The notes under the pieces are model-generated. The model did no database searches and was not told where the DNA came from. It saw nothing but the letters and a program-made list of their open reading frames with translations. A stretch of 55,899 nt of DNA from Nitrospirae bacterium 13_2_20CM_2_62_8. Lineage in GTDB: Bacteria; Nitrospirota; Nitrospiria; Nitrospirales; Nitrospiraceae. Of this stretch, positions 43,064-51,534 are shown piece after piece. Position 1 is the first letter of the stretch. The number at the start of each line of letters is the position of its first letter. The stretch is from the NCBI GenBank assembly GCA_001914955.1, contig MNDM01000054.1, positions 1 through 55,899 on the forward strand, in the 5' to 3' direction. The translations under genes were made by a program, and so were the position numbers.

Positions 43064-43469
43064 GCCGAAAGCCCTTGCCATCGCCAGGGCGTGCCTTGAG
43101 AAGAAGGCCAACGATGTCCTGATCCTGCATGTTGCCAAGCTAACCTCATTCACCGATTATCTGGTCTTGTGCTCCGGGGAATCGGAGCGTCAAGTGCGGG
43201 CCATCGCGGACAACGTTGACGCCCACCTCTCCGGCCAGCGCGTTCCTCCACTCAGCATCGAAGGCACCATGACTGCGCAATGGATTCTCCTGGACTTCGG
43301 GGACGTCGTGGTCCACGTCTTCCGGGCCGACATCCGCGACCATTATGGCCTGGAGAGACTCTGGAACGATGCCAGGCGGATCCGGCTGCCGGCAGAACCA
43401 GCCACCGCCCCGGCGTCACCCCTGCGTTCAGCGAAGCGACGTTCCCCGCGGGCGCGGGAACAGGGATAG
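43047..43469 (+). CDS. rsfS: Ribosomal silencing factor RsfS, apparently starting at ATC
   Basis: This is a 140-residue RsfS/YbeB/Iojap protein. It has KPKALAIARACLEKKANDV, LTSFTDYLVLCSGESERQVRAIADNV and WILLDFGDVVVHVFRADIRDHYGLERLW. RsfS binds L14 and blocks subunit joining in starvation. In this frame there is no ATG, GTG or TTG between the upstream in-frame TAA (about 43011) and a TTG at 43167, which would cut off 40 conserved residues. A perfect AGGAGG (43035-43040) lies six bases before ATC at 43047-43049, so ATC is the likely start unless the base is an error. It overlaps nadD by 17 bp; the nadD-rsfS order is usual. The Ala/Pro/Arg-rich tail is longer than usual. Confidence 0.9.
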   Translation: MGPESKPKALAIARACLEKKANDVLILHVAKLTSFTDYLVLCSGESERQVRAIADNVDAHLSGQRVPPLSIEGTMTAQWILLDFGDVVVHVFRADIRDHYGLERLWNDARRIRLPAEPATAPASPLRSAKRRSPRAREQG

Positions 43470-43472
43470 CCG

Positions 43473-44873
43473 ATGCTGCGACTGCTGCTGACAGTGTTCC
43501 TGCTGAGCGTGGCCATCCTCCTCTACGGGTACTTCCAGGAGCTGAACCCCGGTTCCGTCAGCTTCCGTACCGGTCCCACCACGGCATTCGACCTCAGCCC
43601 GGTCTCTCTGGTCCTGGTCTCAATGGCGCTGGGCGCACTGATCGTGACCCTGTTGGTCGGGGCCCGCGAGACCAAGCACATGGTCTTGAACTGGCGAAGT
43701 GCCAGGCTGCGCCGCCGGGAGGAGAAGGTCGAGGCTCTCTACCGAGAAGGCATCCATGCGTTCCTGTCCAAGCGGACCTCCGAAGCGATGGAGTTGTTCC
43801 AGAAAGCATTGGCCCTCGATCCCACCCATGCGGAGTCGCTGCTGTGGCTGGGCAACATCTATCGGTCCGAAAAGAACTATCCGGAGGCCATCCGCCTCCA
43901 CCGGAAAGCGCGAAGCCTCGAGGAGCGCAGCGTCGAGGTCTCCCTGGCGCTGGCAAAGGACCTGGAAGACGCCAAGCGGTTCGAAGAAGCCTTGCAGACT
44001 CTTCAGGACGTGCTCAAATTGGACCACGCCAACGTGACGGCATGGATGCGCAAGCGCGATCTGTACATCCGGCTGGAGAAATGGAACGACGCGCTCGAAA
44101 TCCAACACCGCCTGATGAAAGCGAACCTCTCGGATGAAGACCAGCGAGCCGAAGCGACCTTGCTGGTCGGCATCACGTATGAAGTCGGCCGGCAATTCCT
44201 CGAGCGGGGGCGTCCGGAGAAGGCCCGTCGCTATTTTCGCGGTGCCATCAAACGGGACAAACGCTTCCTGCCCGCCTATATCGGCCTGGGCGAGATTCTC
44301 ATTCACGAAGGGAAGACCAAGAACGCGGCAGAGATCCTCGAGAAGGTCTACGCCAAGACCGGCAATGTCATCGTCCTGCATCGCCTGGAAGAGCTCTATC
44401 TCGAGATGGGAGAGCCCGGCGAGATCCTGAGAGTCTATGAGACGGCCATCCAGCGCGATCCTCAGAATTCGGTGCTCAAGTTCTATTTGGGGAAGCTCTA
44501 TTACCGCCTGGAGATGGTTGACGAGGCGTACGACTTGCTCTCGACCCTGGAGAGGCCCCAGGACCAGCCCTCTGATTTTCACAAGATCATGGCCAATCTC
44601 TACCTCCGCAAGCAGCAGATGGAACTCGCGGTGGAAGAACTCAAGAAGGCCTTGGGGTTCAAAAAGCGAGTGGTCGTGCCCTACAGGTGTCTGCGCTGCC
44701 AGCAGGAGTCCGCCGAATGGTCCGGCCGGTGCCGCCATTGCGGCGTGTGGAACACCTACGTCGCGCTTCCCTGGGTTGACCGTTCCGGCTCTGAGCCGCT
44801 CCGCGACAGCGGCCCGGCGGAGGCCCGTTCGATCCCTTATCAGGGCATCGCGTCACCATTCGAGACCGTGTGA
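43473..44873 (+). CDS. lapB: LapA-LapB fusion: membrane-anchored TPR protein with rubredoxin-like zinc site
   Basis: This is a 466-residue protein. Its first 75 residues have two helices and the LapA/DUF1049 pattern (LYGYFQELNPGSVSF, then SPVSLVLVSMALGALIVTLLVG). Then come about nine TPR repeats (AMELFQKALALDPTHAESLL and so on) and a C-terminal LapB-type zinc site, YRCLRCQQESAEWSGRCRHCGVW. In E. coli LapA and LapB are separate neighbouring genes; LapB controls LpxC turnover and lipopolysaccharide assembly. Here both are one chain. It starts 3 bp after rsfS and ends next to bioB. Confidence 0.88.
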   Translation: MLRLLLTVFLLSVAILLYGYFQELNPGSVSFRTGPTTAFDLSPVSLVLVSMALGALIVTLLVGARETKHMVLNWRSARLRRREEKVEALYREGIHAFLSKRTSEAMELFQKALALDPTHAESLLWLGNIYRSEKNYPEAIRLHRKARSLEERSVEVSLALAKDLEDAKRFEEALQTLQDVLKLDHANVTAWMRKRDLYIRLEKWNDALEIQHRLMKANLSDEDQRAEATLLVGITYEVGRQFLERGRPEKARRYFRGAIKRDKRFLPAYIGLGEILIHEGKTKNAAEILEKVYAKTGNVIVLHRLEELYLEMGEPGEILRVYETAIQRDPQNSVLKFYLGKLYYRLEMVDEAYDLLSTLERPQDQPSDFHKIMANLYLRKQQMELAVEELKKALGFKKRVVVPYRCLRCQQESAEWSGRCRHCGVWNTYVALPWVDRSGSEPLRDSGPAEARSIPYQGIASPFETV

Positions 44874-44905
44874 AGCGTGTACAAGACACGATGGGGATGG
44901 GCACG

Positions 44906-45901
44906 ATGAGCGACTATCAGGCGCTCGCAGAGAAAGCGCTGCGCGATGAACCGTTGACACGCGCCGAGTGTCTTCACGTGCTCGGAACACCCGACGAACG
45001 GCTCCTTGAACTGCTGGACGCCGGCTTCACGGTCCGCGAGCGCTACTTCGGCAGAAAAGTCAGGCTGCAACTGCTCCAGAACGCCAAGAGCGGGGCGTGC
45101 CAGGAGGACTGCCATTATTGCTCGCAATCGGCCGTGTCCACCGCCGACATCGACCGGTACGGGCTGCTCCCCATGGAGCAGATGGTGGACGGCGCACGGC
45201 GAGCCGCTGCGGCCAGAGCCCAGCGCTATTGTATCGTCATCAGCGGGCGCAGCCCTCTGGACCGCGAGATCGCCGAGATCTCGGATGCGGTGCGGGCCAT
45301 TAAGCGCGAACTCCCGATCCAGGTCTGTTGCTCGCTCGGACTCCTGAATCAGGATCAAGCCAGGGAGCTGAGAGCGGCGGGCGTCGACCGGATCAATCAC
45401 AACCTGAACACCAGCGAGGCCTTCCACCCGGCCATTTGCACCACCCACACCTTCCAGGACCGGCTGACCACCATTCGACATGCCCGGAATGCCGGCCTCG
45501 AGATCTGCTCAGGCGGCATTATCGGCATGGGCGAAAGCGACGACGACGTGATCGATCTCGCCCTCGCGCTCCGGGAGGTGAAGCCGGATTCGATTCCTCT
45601 GAACACGCTCCATCCCGTGCCCGGCACTCCGCTGGAGCACTGTGACCATCTGACGCCCCAGCGGTGTCTCAAGGTGCTCTGCCTGTTCCGTTTCCTGCAC
45701 CCCCGGACCGAGATTCGAATGGCGGGGGGACGGGAGTTCAATCTCCGGACCCTCCAGCCGTTGGCCCTCTACGTAGCCGATTCCCTGTTCGTCGGCGGCT
45801 ACCTCACCACCCCCGGCCAGCCTGCGCCGGAAGCCTGGAAAATGATCACCGACCTGGGATTTGAAATCGAAGTGGACTACAGGCAGCCAGTGGCGAAGTG
45901 A
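44906..45901 (+). CDS. bioB: Biotin synthase
   Basis: This 331-residue radical SAM enzyme has the 4Fe-4S motif ACQEDCHYCSQS (Cys65, Cys69, Cys72). CCSLGLLNQDQARELRAAGVDRINHNLNTSE, CSGGIIGMGE and a C-terminal MAGGREFNLR (ligand Arg of the auxiliary 2Fe-2S cluster) complete the pattern. It inserts sulfur into dethiobiotin. The start is uncertain: ATG at 44906 (MSDYQALAEK) fits the family, with in-frame ATGs at 44891 and 44897 and a GTG at 44870 overlapping lapB as alternatives. Confidence 0.95.
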   Translation: MSDYQALAEKALRDEPLTRAECLHVLGTPDERLLELLDAGFTVRERYFGRKVRLQLLQNAKSGACQEDCHYCSQSAVSTADIDRYGLLPMEQMVDGARRAAAARAQRYCIVISGRSPLDREIAEISDAVRAIKRELPIQVCCSLGLLNQDQARELRAAGVDRINHNLNTSEAFHPAICTTHTFQDRLTTIRHARNAGLEICSGGIIGMGESDDDVIDLALALREVKPDSIPLNTLHPVPGTPLEHCDHLTPQRCLKVLCLFRFLHPRTEIRMAGGREFNLRTLQPLALYVADSLFVGGYLTTPGQPAPEAWKMITDLGFEIEVDYRQPVAK

Positions 45902-45933
45902 GACATTTCGTTTCGAGACCCAGAGCTGGTCAA

Positions 45934-46050
45934 GGAATGGTGGGCCCTGCCTGCTCAGGCGCTTCGGCTCGACCGCACTAAGCCTCCCCTCTGCTCGGCA
46001 AGTGCGGGGCCCGAGCCTCCGCGCAATTCGCGACGCAGGGCCCACCATCC
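45934..46050. repeat. Palindromic element with perfect 15-16 bp arms
   Basis: ATGGTGGGCCCTGC (arm at 45934-45950) and GCAGGGCCCACCATCC (46035-46050) are inverted, about 84 nt apart. Shorter internal arms such as CGGCTCG and CGAGCC lie between. It follows bioB directly and does not match the other repeat families here. Confidence 0.75.
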
Positions 46051-46138
46051 CTTTCAAGCCTGATCCCACTAACTTCTTAGATGCCTCGGATGGAAGGGAT
46101 GGGCACGGAGGCTCTCGCCATGGCGGGACCTATTAAAG

Positions 46139-46483
46139 GGGTGGCCTGGCTAATCCCCTATTGCACGCATTATGACCCGCTGAATTGACAGACCAACGGG
46201 CACCCCAGCACCGCTTGGGCCTTCCGCTGTTCCTCGGGCTGGTGGCCGGGCAGCCTCAGACTGCGCGCGTCCGGCGAGCACTCCTCGTTTCTCGATCCTC
46301 TTCAGCTTGAGGCGGTCTGGCAGGCTCAAACTGCGCGCGTCGAGCGAGCACACTATCCATCTGTGGCCGCAATTATAGATCCCGTGTGCGCGCTCCGCGA
46401 GCACATGAGACTGCCAGACCACCTCAAGCCCGCCTCTTGAGTGCGCAACGCGCGAGCACGGGGGATTAGCCTGGCCGCCCCGC
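46139..46483 (+). repeat. REP/BIME-like palindromic element, copy C, nested
   Basis: Outer ends GGTGGCCTGGCTAATCCCC (46139-46157) and GGGGATTAGCCTGGCCGCC (46461-46479) are inverted. Inside lie GGTGGCCGGGCAGCCTCAGA (46241-46260), as in copy A, and a second complete element with changed arms (GGTCTGGCAGGCTCAAACTG at 46314-46333 pairing with ACATGAGACTGCCAGACC at 46403-46420). A degenerate copy of the ACCCGTTGC hairpin lies at about 46174-46203. I see no gene in 45902-46536. Confidence 0.8.
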
Positions 46484-46536
46484 CTTTCGTCAGCCAAGTT
46501 GTCTTGAAGTAAGAAACTTCTCTTGTGACTCTCGCG

Positions 46537-49137
46537 TTACTCGTATCGGAGCCCGTCCACTACCGGCTGCCTTGCGGCCCAGCGGGCCGGCAGCAGGCCG
46601 GCCACGACCGCCGTCGCGAAGGCGAGCAGGACGGCTTCGACCAGCATCGTGGCAGGGAGCGTCAACTGGATGGTCCAGCCGAACGATTGTTTGTTGATCA
46701 CCTCGACCAGCAGCACCGAGAGGAGTACCCCCCCTACCACCCCCATGGCCGCGCCGAGCAACCCGAGGTAGGACGATTCCCAGAGCACCAGCATGCCAAT
46801 CTGCCGTTTGCTGGCCCCGATCGCCCGGAGCGTCGCGAGCTCCCGCTGGCGCTCCAGGACCGAGGTCAGCAGCGTGTTCACGATGCCCAGGAGCGCAATC
46901 ACGACCGCGATGAACTCGAGCGCGTAAGTCACGGCAAAGGTTCGGTCGAAGATGGCGAGAATCTCTTTCTTCAGCTCTCCGTTGCTGATCACGAGCAGAC
47001 GGCCTTCCCGGCCCACCGTCTCGGCAATCTGCCGTCGTACCGCGTTCATGTCGGCGCCCGGCCGCCCGTAGACCCCGAAGACGGTGGCCGTGTCGTCTGG
47101 CCAGAGCCGGCGATACAAGGCGCGGTCCATGACCATCTTTCCCCCGTCGGTCGCGTAGTCATAGAACACGCCCATCACCGGAAACCGCTGCTCACCCGCG
47201 GGCGTCATCAGACGAATCGTCCCCCCCGCGGCGACGTTCAAGGCTCCCGCGAGGACCTCGGACACGACCACGCCATTCTCGTCGGCGGCACGATTGAGCG
47301 TCGTCGCAGAATCGCCGCTGATGAACAGGTAGCGGCTGCGCTCCGCGTGTAGCCGCAGGTCGCGCGACACCAGCGCCCTGGGCTGACCCTGAATCTCGAC
47401 GGTCAAGTCCCGGAACGGGTCCACCGCCGCCACGCGGGGGATCGCGGCGATCCTGTCGCCCCAGGCGAGCGGAATGCGATTCGCCAACATCCCGCCCTCA
47501 TCTCCCTGGAGCCACGAGATCGGCGCGACCACCAGATCGGCCATGATGGTCTGGTTGATCCACGCCTCGACCGTGTACCGGAAACTCTGAATCATGATCC
47601 CGACGCCCACCATGATGGCGATGCCGACCATCAGCGCCGAAATCGTGACGGCGTTCCGGCCCGGCGCCCGCGCCATCTGATCGGCCGCCAGGCGACCCAG
47701 CGCGCCGAGCCCACGCCCCCCTTTCCCTGTTCCCCATCCCAGGTGAATGAGCGCGCCGGCGCCGCGCACGATGGCGGGGGCCAGACAGGACAAGCCGAGC
47801 AACAGACAGAACGCGGACGCGTACCCGAAGACCGGGAGCCCGCCGACGGGGCCCGGAAGCGCGAGCAGGCCGGCCAGGACCAGTCCCCCGCAGCCGACTC
47901 CAGCCAGCGCCCCGGTGCGCAGCTCTTGCGCCACCTCGTACTCACCGGGCGCCAGGGCCCGGGCGGGAGCGGTCCGGCTCGCATCGAGGCTGGGACCGAT
48001 CGCGCCCAGCATGGACACCGCCGTTCCCAGCGCGCCTCCTTCAAGCACCACCCAGGGCGGGACGTCAAGGACCGCACTGCCGGTTGCCGCGACGGGCACG
48101 TAGAGCTCCGAGACGGTTCGACTCAGGATCGAGACCAGACCACGCGCCAACACCACTCCCAGCCCGCTGCCCACCACCCCGCCGATCGCGCCGATCAGGG
48201 CCGCCTCACCTAAGAACAGCGCACTGATGCTCCCGTGCGACATACCGAGGGCACGGAAAATCCCGATCTCCCGCCGGCGCTGCACGACGGCGAAGGACAC
48301 CGTGTTGTAGACGAGGAGGAGACCGACCAACAGCCCGACGGCGCTCAACGTCGTCAGATTGAGTTGAAACGCCTTCACCATCCGCTGCACCTGTTCGTTG
48401 CGCTGAGAGGGGCGCGCCACGGTCAGCGAGGGCGGGAGCAATGTCCGTAATTCATCCGCTACCGAGGAGACGGAAGCGCCGGGCTCGGTCACCAGGTCGA
48501 TCCGATCCAGTCGGCCGACCAGCCCGAACAGAGCCTGGGCCGCCGCAATGTCCATCACGCCCAGGTTTTCCCAGACTGAGGGCAACCCGGTTCCGGACTC
48601 AACGATCCCCTGGATCACCACCCGGTGCACGCGCGTCCCGATCAGAATGTCGAGCATCGTGCCCGTCTGCACCCCCCATTCTGCGGCCAACCGCGTCCCC
48701 ACAAACATCGCATTCGATGAGAGCAGGCTCTCCAACGACTGTTCCGATCCGCCGTCGCCCCGCACGCGGAATTCTTTGAGGTCAGCCGCTTCCAGCAGAT
48801 CGAGTCCCATCACGACAAAGGATTTCCCGTGATTCGGCCCTCCCTCCACCCTTGCCCCCTGCTGGAGCACCGGCGTGGCGGAGACCACGTCCGGGTGACG
48901 CCTGAGGACCGTGATCACGGACTCGTCCAGCCCCAGCTCGCCGCCGGATACCTGCAAGGTCGCCCGCCCCGCCACCGCCGAGACGGTCTCCTCGAAGGAC
49001 CTCAGCACATCGACGTTGGCGGTGCGAATCGCGACGGAGACCGATACTCCGAGACCGACGCCCAGGATTGTGATCATGGTTCGAACCGGCCGCTCGAAGA
49101 GATGGCGACGTGCGATGAGACGCAGTGGGGCAAACAT
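46537..49137 (-). CDS. ABC transporter permease, FtsX/MacB type (two fused halves)
   Basis: This protein of about 866 residues is built of two MacB/FtsX-like units, each an N-terminal helix plus large periplasmic domain. The first begins RPVRTMITILGVGLGVSVSVAIRTANV and has helices after AVVQRRREIGIFRALGMSHG. The second begins APGRNAVTISALMVGIAIMVG and ends with ERQRELATLRAIGASKRQIG and three helices. Such 8-10 helix permeases work with LolD/MacB-type ATPases in lipoprotein, lipid or antibiotic export. The ATPase at 50304 is the obvious partner although two genes lie between. The start ATG 49135-49137 has no clear SD; a TTG at 49185 is the alternative. Confidence 0.9.
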   Translation of the reverse strand: MFAPLRLIARRHLFERPVRTMITILGVGLGVSVSVAIRTANVDVLRSFEETVSAVAGRATLQVSGGELGLDESVITVLRRHPDVVSATPVLQQGARVEGGPNHGKSFVVMGLDLLEAADLKEFRVRGDGGSEQSLESLLSSNAMFVGTRLAAEWGVQTGTMLDILIGTRVHRVVIQGIVESGTGLPSVWENLGVMDIAAAQALFGLVGRLDRIDLVTEPGASVSSVADELRTLLPPSLTVARPSQRNEQVQRMVKAFQLNLTTLSAVGLLVGLLLVYNTVSFAVVQRRREIGIFRALGMSHGSISALFLGEAALIGAIGGVVGSGLGVVLARGLVSILSRTVSELYVPVAATGSAVLDVPPWVVLEGGALGTAVSMLGAIGPSLDASRTAPARALAPGEYEVAQELRTGALAGVGCGGLVLAGLLALPGPVGGLPVFGYASAFCLLLGLSCLAPAIVRGAGALIHLGWGTGKGGRGLGALGRLAADQMARAPGRNAVTISALMVGIAIMVGVGIMIQSFRYTVEAWINQTIMADLVVAPISWLQGDEGGMLANRIPLAWGDRIAAIPRVAAVDPFRDLTVEIQGQPRALVSRDLRLHAERSRYLFISGDSATTLNRAADENGVVVSEVLAGALNVAAGGTIRLMTPAGEQRFPVMGVFYDYATDGGKMVMDRALYRRLWPDDTATVFGVYGRPGADMNAVRRQIAETVGREGRLLVISNGELKKEILAIFDRTFAVTYALEFIAVVIALLGIVNTLLTSVLERQRELATLRAIGASKRQIGMLVLWESSYLGLLGAAMGVVGGVLLSVLLVEVINKQSFGWTIQLTLPATMLVEAVLLAFATAVVAGLLPARWAARQPVVDGLRYE

Positions 49138-49190
49138 GGGGGTCAGGCTTGACCTGGATTCTTCGTAAGGGATACCCCTGGCCAAAGAGG

Positions 49191-49220
49191 TTTACAGAGG
49201 GGGGTGATTTCTGCTAGACT
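49191..49220 (+). promoter_or_regulatory. Candidate promoter for the LuxR-type gene
   Basis: TTTACA at 49191-49196, an 18-bp spacer and TAGACT at 49215-49220 lie 33 nt before the ATG at 49253. Confidence 0.55.
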
Positions 49221-49252
49221 CCACCTGCTCGCAACGAAGGAAACACAGGCCG

Positions 49253-49519
49253 ATGACAAGGTCGCGGGCCAGACGCCGGTCCCCGGCAAGACGGGTTGAT
49301 GCGAGCCCTACCTTGACCCCCCGTCAGAAGGAAATTCTTCGCCTCGTGGCCCAAGGATCGACCAACCGGGAAATTGCCGCGCATCTCGGGATCAGCGTGA
49401 GAACCGTCGAGGTCCACCGGTTTAATTTGATGCGACGCCTCAGAGTGCGGAACGTGGCCCAACTCCTTCGTCAAGCCCTCCTCTTGCGTCTCCTGCCGAA
49501 GAGCTTCGCATCGGGATAG
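49253..49519 (+). CDS. Small LuxR/GerE-type HTH DNA-binding protein
   Basis: This 88-residue protein is little more than a GerE-type HTH (residues 19-80): TLTPRQKEILRLVAQGSTNREIAAHLGISVRTVEVHRFNLMRRL in pieces, with the recognition helix around ISVRTVEVH. The N-terminal 18 residues are basic. It has no receiver or ligand domain, so DNA binding may be regulated by expression or by partner proteins. It stands divergent from the permease gene and convergent with pyrD, so it may control this transporter locus (inference). Confidence 0.88.
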   Translation: MTRSRARRRSPARRVDASPTLTPRQKEILRLVAQGSTNREIAAHLGISVRTVEVHRFNLMRRLRVRNVAQLLRQALLLRLLPKSFASG

Positions 49520-49524
49520 TCCTT

Positions 49525-50307
49525 TCAGAGTTCCTTGAGTTTCCCCCGACAAGCCAAGACCGACGCGTAGCCTTTTTTTTCAAGTAGCGACGCCAATTCA
49601 TGCTCGAGGCGTTCGAAGGCCCCCACCCCTTCCTCAACCAACGTCGTCCCGACCTGCACCGCAGTCGCTCCGCACAGAAAATGCTCGAATGCATCCGAGC
49701 CGCTGCCCACGCCGCCTGTTCCAATGATGGGAAGTCGCCCGCCGAACAGCTTCCAGAACGCGCGCACGTTGGCCAGCGCGACCGGCTTGATGATGGAACC
49801 GCCCAGGCCGCCGAACCCCCCCTTCGGCTTGATGACCACAGACTCCCGATCAGGATCCACCACCAGCGTGTTTCCAACCGAATTGATGAGCGAGAGGAAC
49901 TCCACGCCGCCCCGCTCCAGGACTCCAACCATCTTCTCCTGATGAGCCGGGTCAAAATAGGGCGGGAGCTTCACGCCCAGGGGGACGGACACCACCTTCC
50001 GCACCTTCGTGAGCAAGCGCGCTGAGGCCTCCGCATCGTAGCCGATCTGCGGCTCACCCGGGACGTTCGGGCACGACAGGTTCACTTCAATGAGGTCCGG
50101 CCGGCTTTCATTGATGACCCTGGCGATCTTCCCCGACCTCGGCTCAACCGTCATGGACTTCGTGACGATCGCCCCCGTACGGGAACGGCCCAGCTCTTCG
50201 AGCTCGTCCCGGGTCACGCAGCGCGCGCCTGCGGCGTTCATGAAGCAGCTCGGGAAGCGCACGCCCGCGATGGTGGTGGTGAGATCGATGGACCCGCGCC
50301 GGCTCAT
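49525..50307 (-). CDS. pyrD: Dihydroorotate dehydrogenase, class 1
   Basis: This 260-residue TIM-barrel flavoenzyme has PSCFMNAAGARC, ATG-region TKSMTVEPRSG and LIEVNLSCPNVPGEPQIGYD, with the catalytic base Cys of class 1 enzymes. INSVGNTLVVDP, GFGGLGGSIIKPVALANV and IIGTGGVGSGSDAFEHFLCGA bind FMN. The cysteine base and short N-terminus indicate a soluble class 1A-like enzyme; no pyrK is adjacent. The start overlaps the ATPase stop (ATGA, 50304-50307). Its position between two ABC transporter genes is odd. Confidence 0.92.
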   Translation of the reverse strand: MSRRGSIDLTTTIAGVRFPSCFMNAAGARCVTRDELEELGRSRTGAIVTKSMTVEPRSGKIARVINESRPDLIEVNLSCPNVPGEPQIGYDAEASARLLTKVRKVVSVPLGVKLPPYFDPAHQEKMVGVLERGGVEFLSLINSVGNTLVVDPDRESVVIKPKGGFGGLGGSIIKPVALANVRAFWKLFGGRLPIIGTGGVGSGSDAFEHFLCGATAVQVGTTLVEEGVGAFERLEHELASLLEKKGYASVLACRGKLKEL

Positions 50308-50990
50308 GTCGGCTCCCTGCCGGCGGACACGTCCAACCGGCCGTCTTGCATGACGTGCACGAGATCAGCCTGCTGAGCGGCCGTCCGGCTGTGGGTCGCC
50401 AAAATCACGGTGTGGCCGAACTGCTGCGGCAAGGACCGCAACAGCGAGATAATCTCGGCTCCGCTGTGTGAATCCAGATTACCGGTCGGTTCGTCCGCGA
50501 GGATGAGCTGCGGCCGGTGCACCAGCGCGCGGGCAATCGCCACACGCTGCTGCTCGCCTCCCGACAATTCACTGGGCCGGTGTTGCTCCCGATGTTGCAT
50601 GCCGACCGTCTCAAGACTCTGGGCCACTCGCCCGCGGATGCTCCGCTCGGGCTCCCCCTTCAACAGCAGCGGCAGCGCGACATTTTCTCCCGCGGTCAGA
50701 CCGGGGATCAGATGGAAGGCCTGGAAGACCATCCCGATGACGTCTCGCCGCAGCCTGGTCCAGCCGGCATCCGACAGGTTCCGCGTGGACTGCCCCGCCA
50801 GAATGACCTCCCCGGAGGTCGGAAAATCAAGCCCCGCCACCAGATTGAGAAGAGTGCTCTTCCCACAGCCACTAGGCCCCATCAAGGCGCAAAACTCCCC
50901 CTTGCCCACGTGGAGGCAGACGTCCCGCAGCGCCGGCACAGCCCTGCCTCCCCGCACATAGTCCTTGTAGACATGGTCCAGCTTGACCAC
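50304..50990 (-). CDS. ABC transporter ATP-binding protein, LolD/MacB type
   Basis: This 228-residue ATPase has Walker A LMGPSGCGKSTLLNLVAG, Q-loop FQAFHLIPGLTAGENV, signature LSGGEQQRVAIARAL, Walker B LILADEPTGNLD and the switch His (ATHSRTAAQQAD). DEPTGNLDS is characteristic of the LolD/MacB/FtsE group. The start is GTG at 50988-50990. The likely partner is the FtsX/MacB-type permease at 46537-49137. A MITE copy lies only 4 bp upstream of the start codon, so the original promoter may have been displaced. Confidence 0.92.
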   Translation of the reverse strand: MVKLDHVYKDYVRGGRAVPALRDVCLHVGKGEFCALMGPSGCGKSTLLNLVAGLDFPTSGEVILAGQSTRNLSDAGWTRLRRDVIGMVFQAFHLIPGLTAGENVALPLLLKGEPERSIRGRVAQSLETVGMQHREQHRPSELSGGEQQRVAIARALVHRPQLILADEPTGNLDSHSGAEIISLLRSLPQQFGHTVILATHSRTAAQQADLVHVMQDGRLDVSAGREPT

Positions 50991-50994
50991 ACTT

Positions 50995-51240
50995 TAACCC
51001 GCATTATCCATGAACGCTTCTGCTGCAATCGCGGATTCGCTACTGCGACCAGCCTGCATGTTGCTTCCGAAGCATGCAGGCGGGCGGGCTCGCCGCTCAG
51101 TCCCTCAACGTACTTTTTCAAGTACGCCTCGGTCCCTCCCGCCTCCGCGCGCCCGTCTCGCGACGCGACTGCCGGGTACCCCTTGCTCGGACGGAATGCA
51201 AGGGGTGGACGCGACGAACCGTCATGAATAATGCGGGTTA
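50995..51240 (-). mobile_element. MITE-like element, copy 2 (246 bp, inverted)
   Basis: TAACCCGCATTATCCATGA at the left and TCATGAATAATGCGGGTTA at the right are the ends. Its right end, read on the complement, matches the left end of copy 1 for about 31 bp. The interior is about 30 bp longer than copy 1, with an extra CCCCTTGCTCGG/ATGCAAGGGG hairpin. It encodes no transposase. It lies just upstream of the ABC ATPase gene. Confidence 0.85.
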
Positions 51241-51294
51241 CCCCCCAGGCCGAACCTTCGTATACCACAACCTCTCGCCGCTAACAACCAGATG

Positions 51295-51377
51295 CGGTAA
51301 GACATGAGGCGTAAGGGGCTAGGCGAAGCCCCACCAGCATCGCGCCGATTTTTCCCTGACGTTTCACGCCTCGCGCC
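51295..51377. repeat. Heptad inverted repeat 12 (partial)
   Basis: Left-arm units ACATGAG, GCGTAAG and similar (51302-51325) face right-arm units GTTTCAC and GCCTCGC (51361-51376). It is less regular than the others. Confidence 0.5.
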
Positions 51378-51381
51378 GGGG

Positions 51382-51409
51382 ACCCGTTGCATTCCCCGGA
51401 GCAACGGGT
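51382..51409. repeat. Small hairpin ACCCGTTGC/GCAACGGGT, copy 2
   Basis: It has the same perfect 9-bp stem as at 15264-15291, with a different 10-nt loop. It follows heptad repeat 12. The remaining gap to the comF start (51410-51534) shows no other clear signal. Confidence 0.75.
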
Positions 51410-51534
51410 GCCCCTTTCGGCTTCTAGAGCCAGTGCTCTTGACAGCTCAGGGCCGATTCATTCATAAACGAGGTCGCGGGTGGGTTGTGCTGACCCACGC
51501 GAGCCGGCGCCCGGTTCCACGGGAACGAGGCGAG

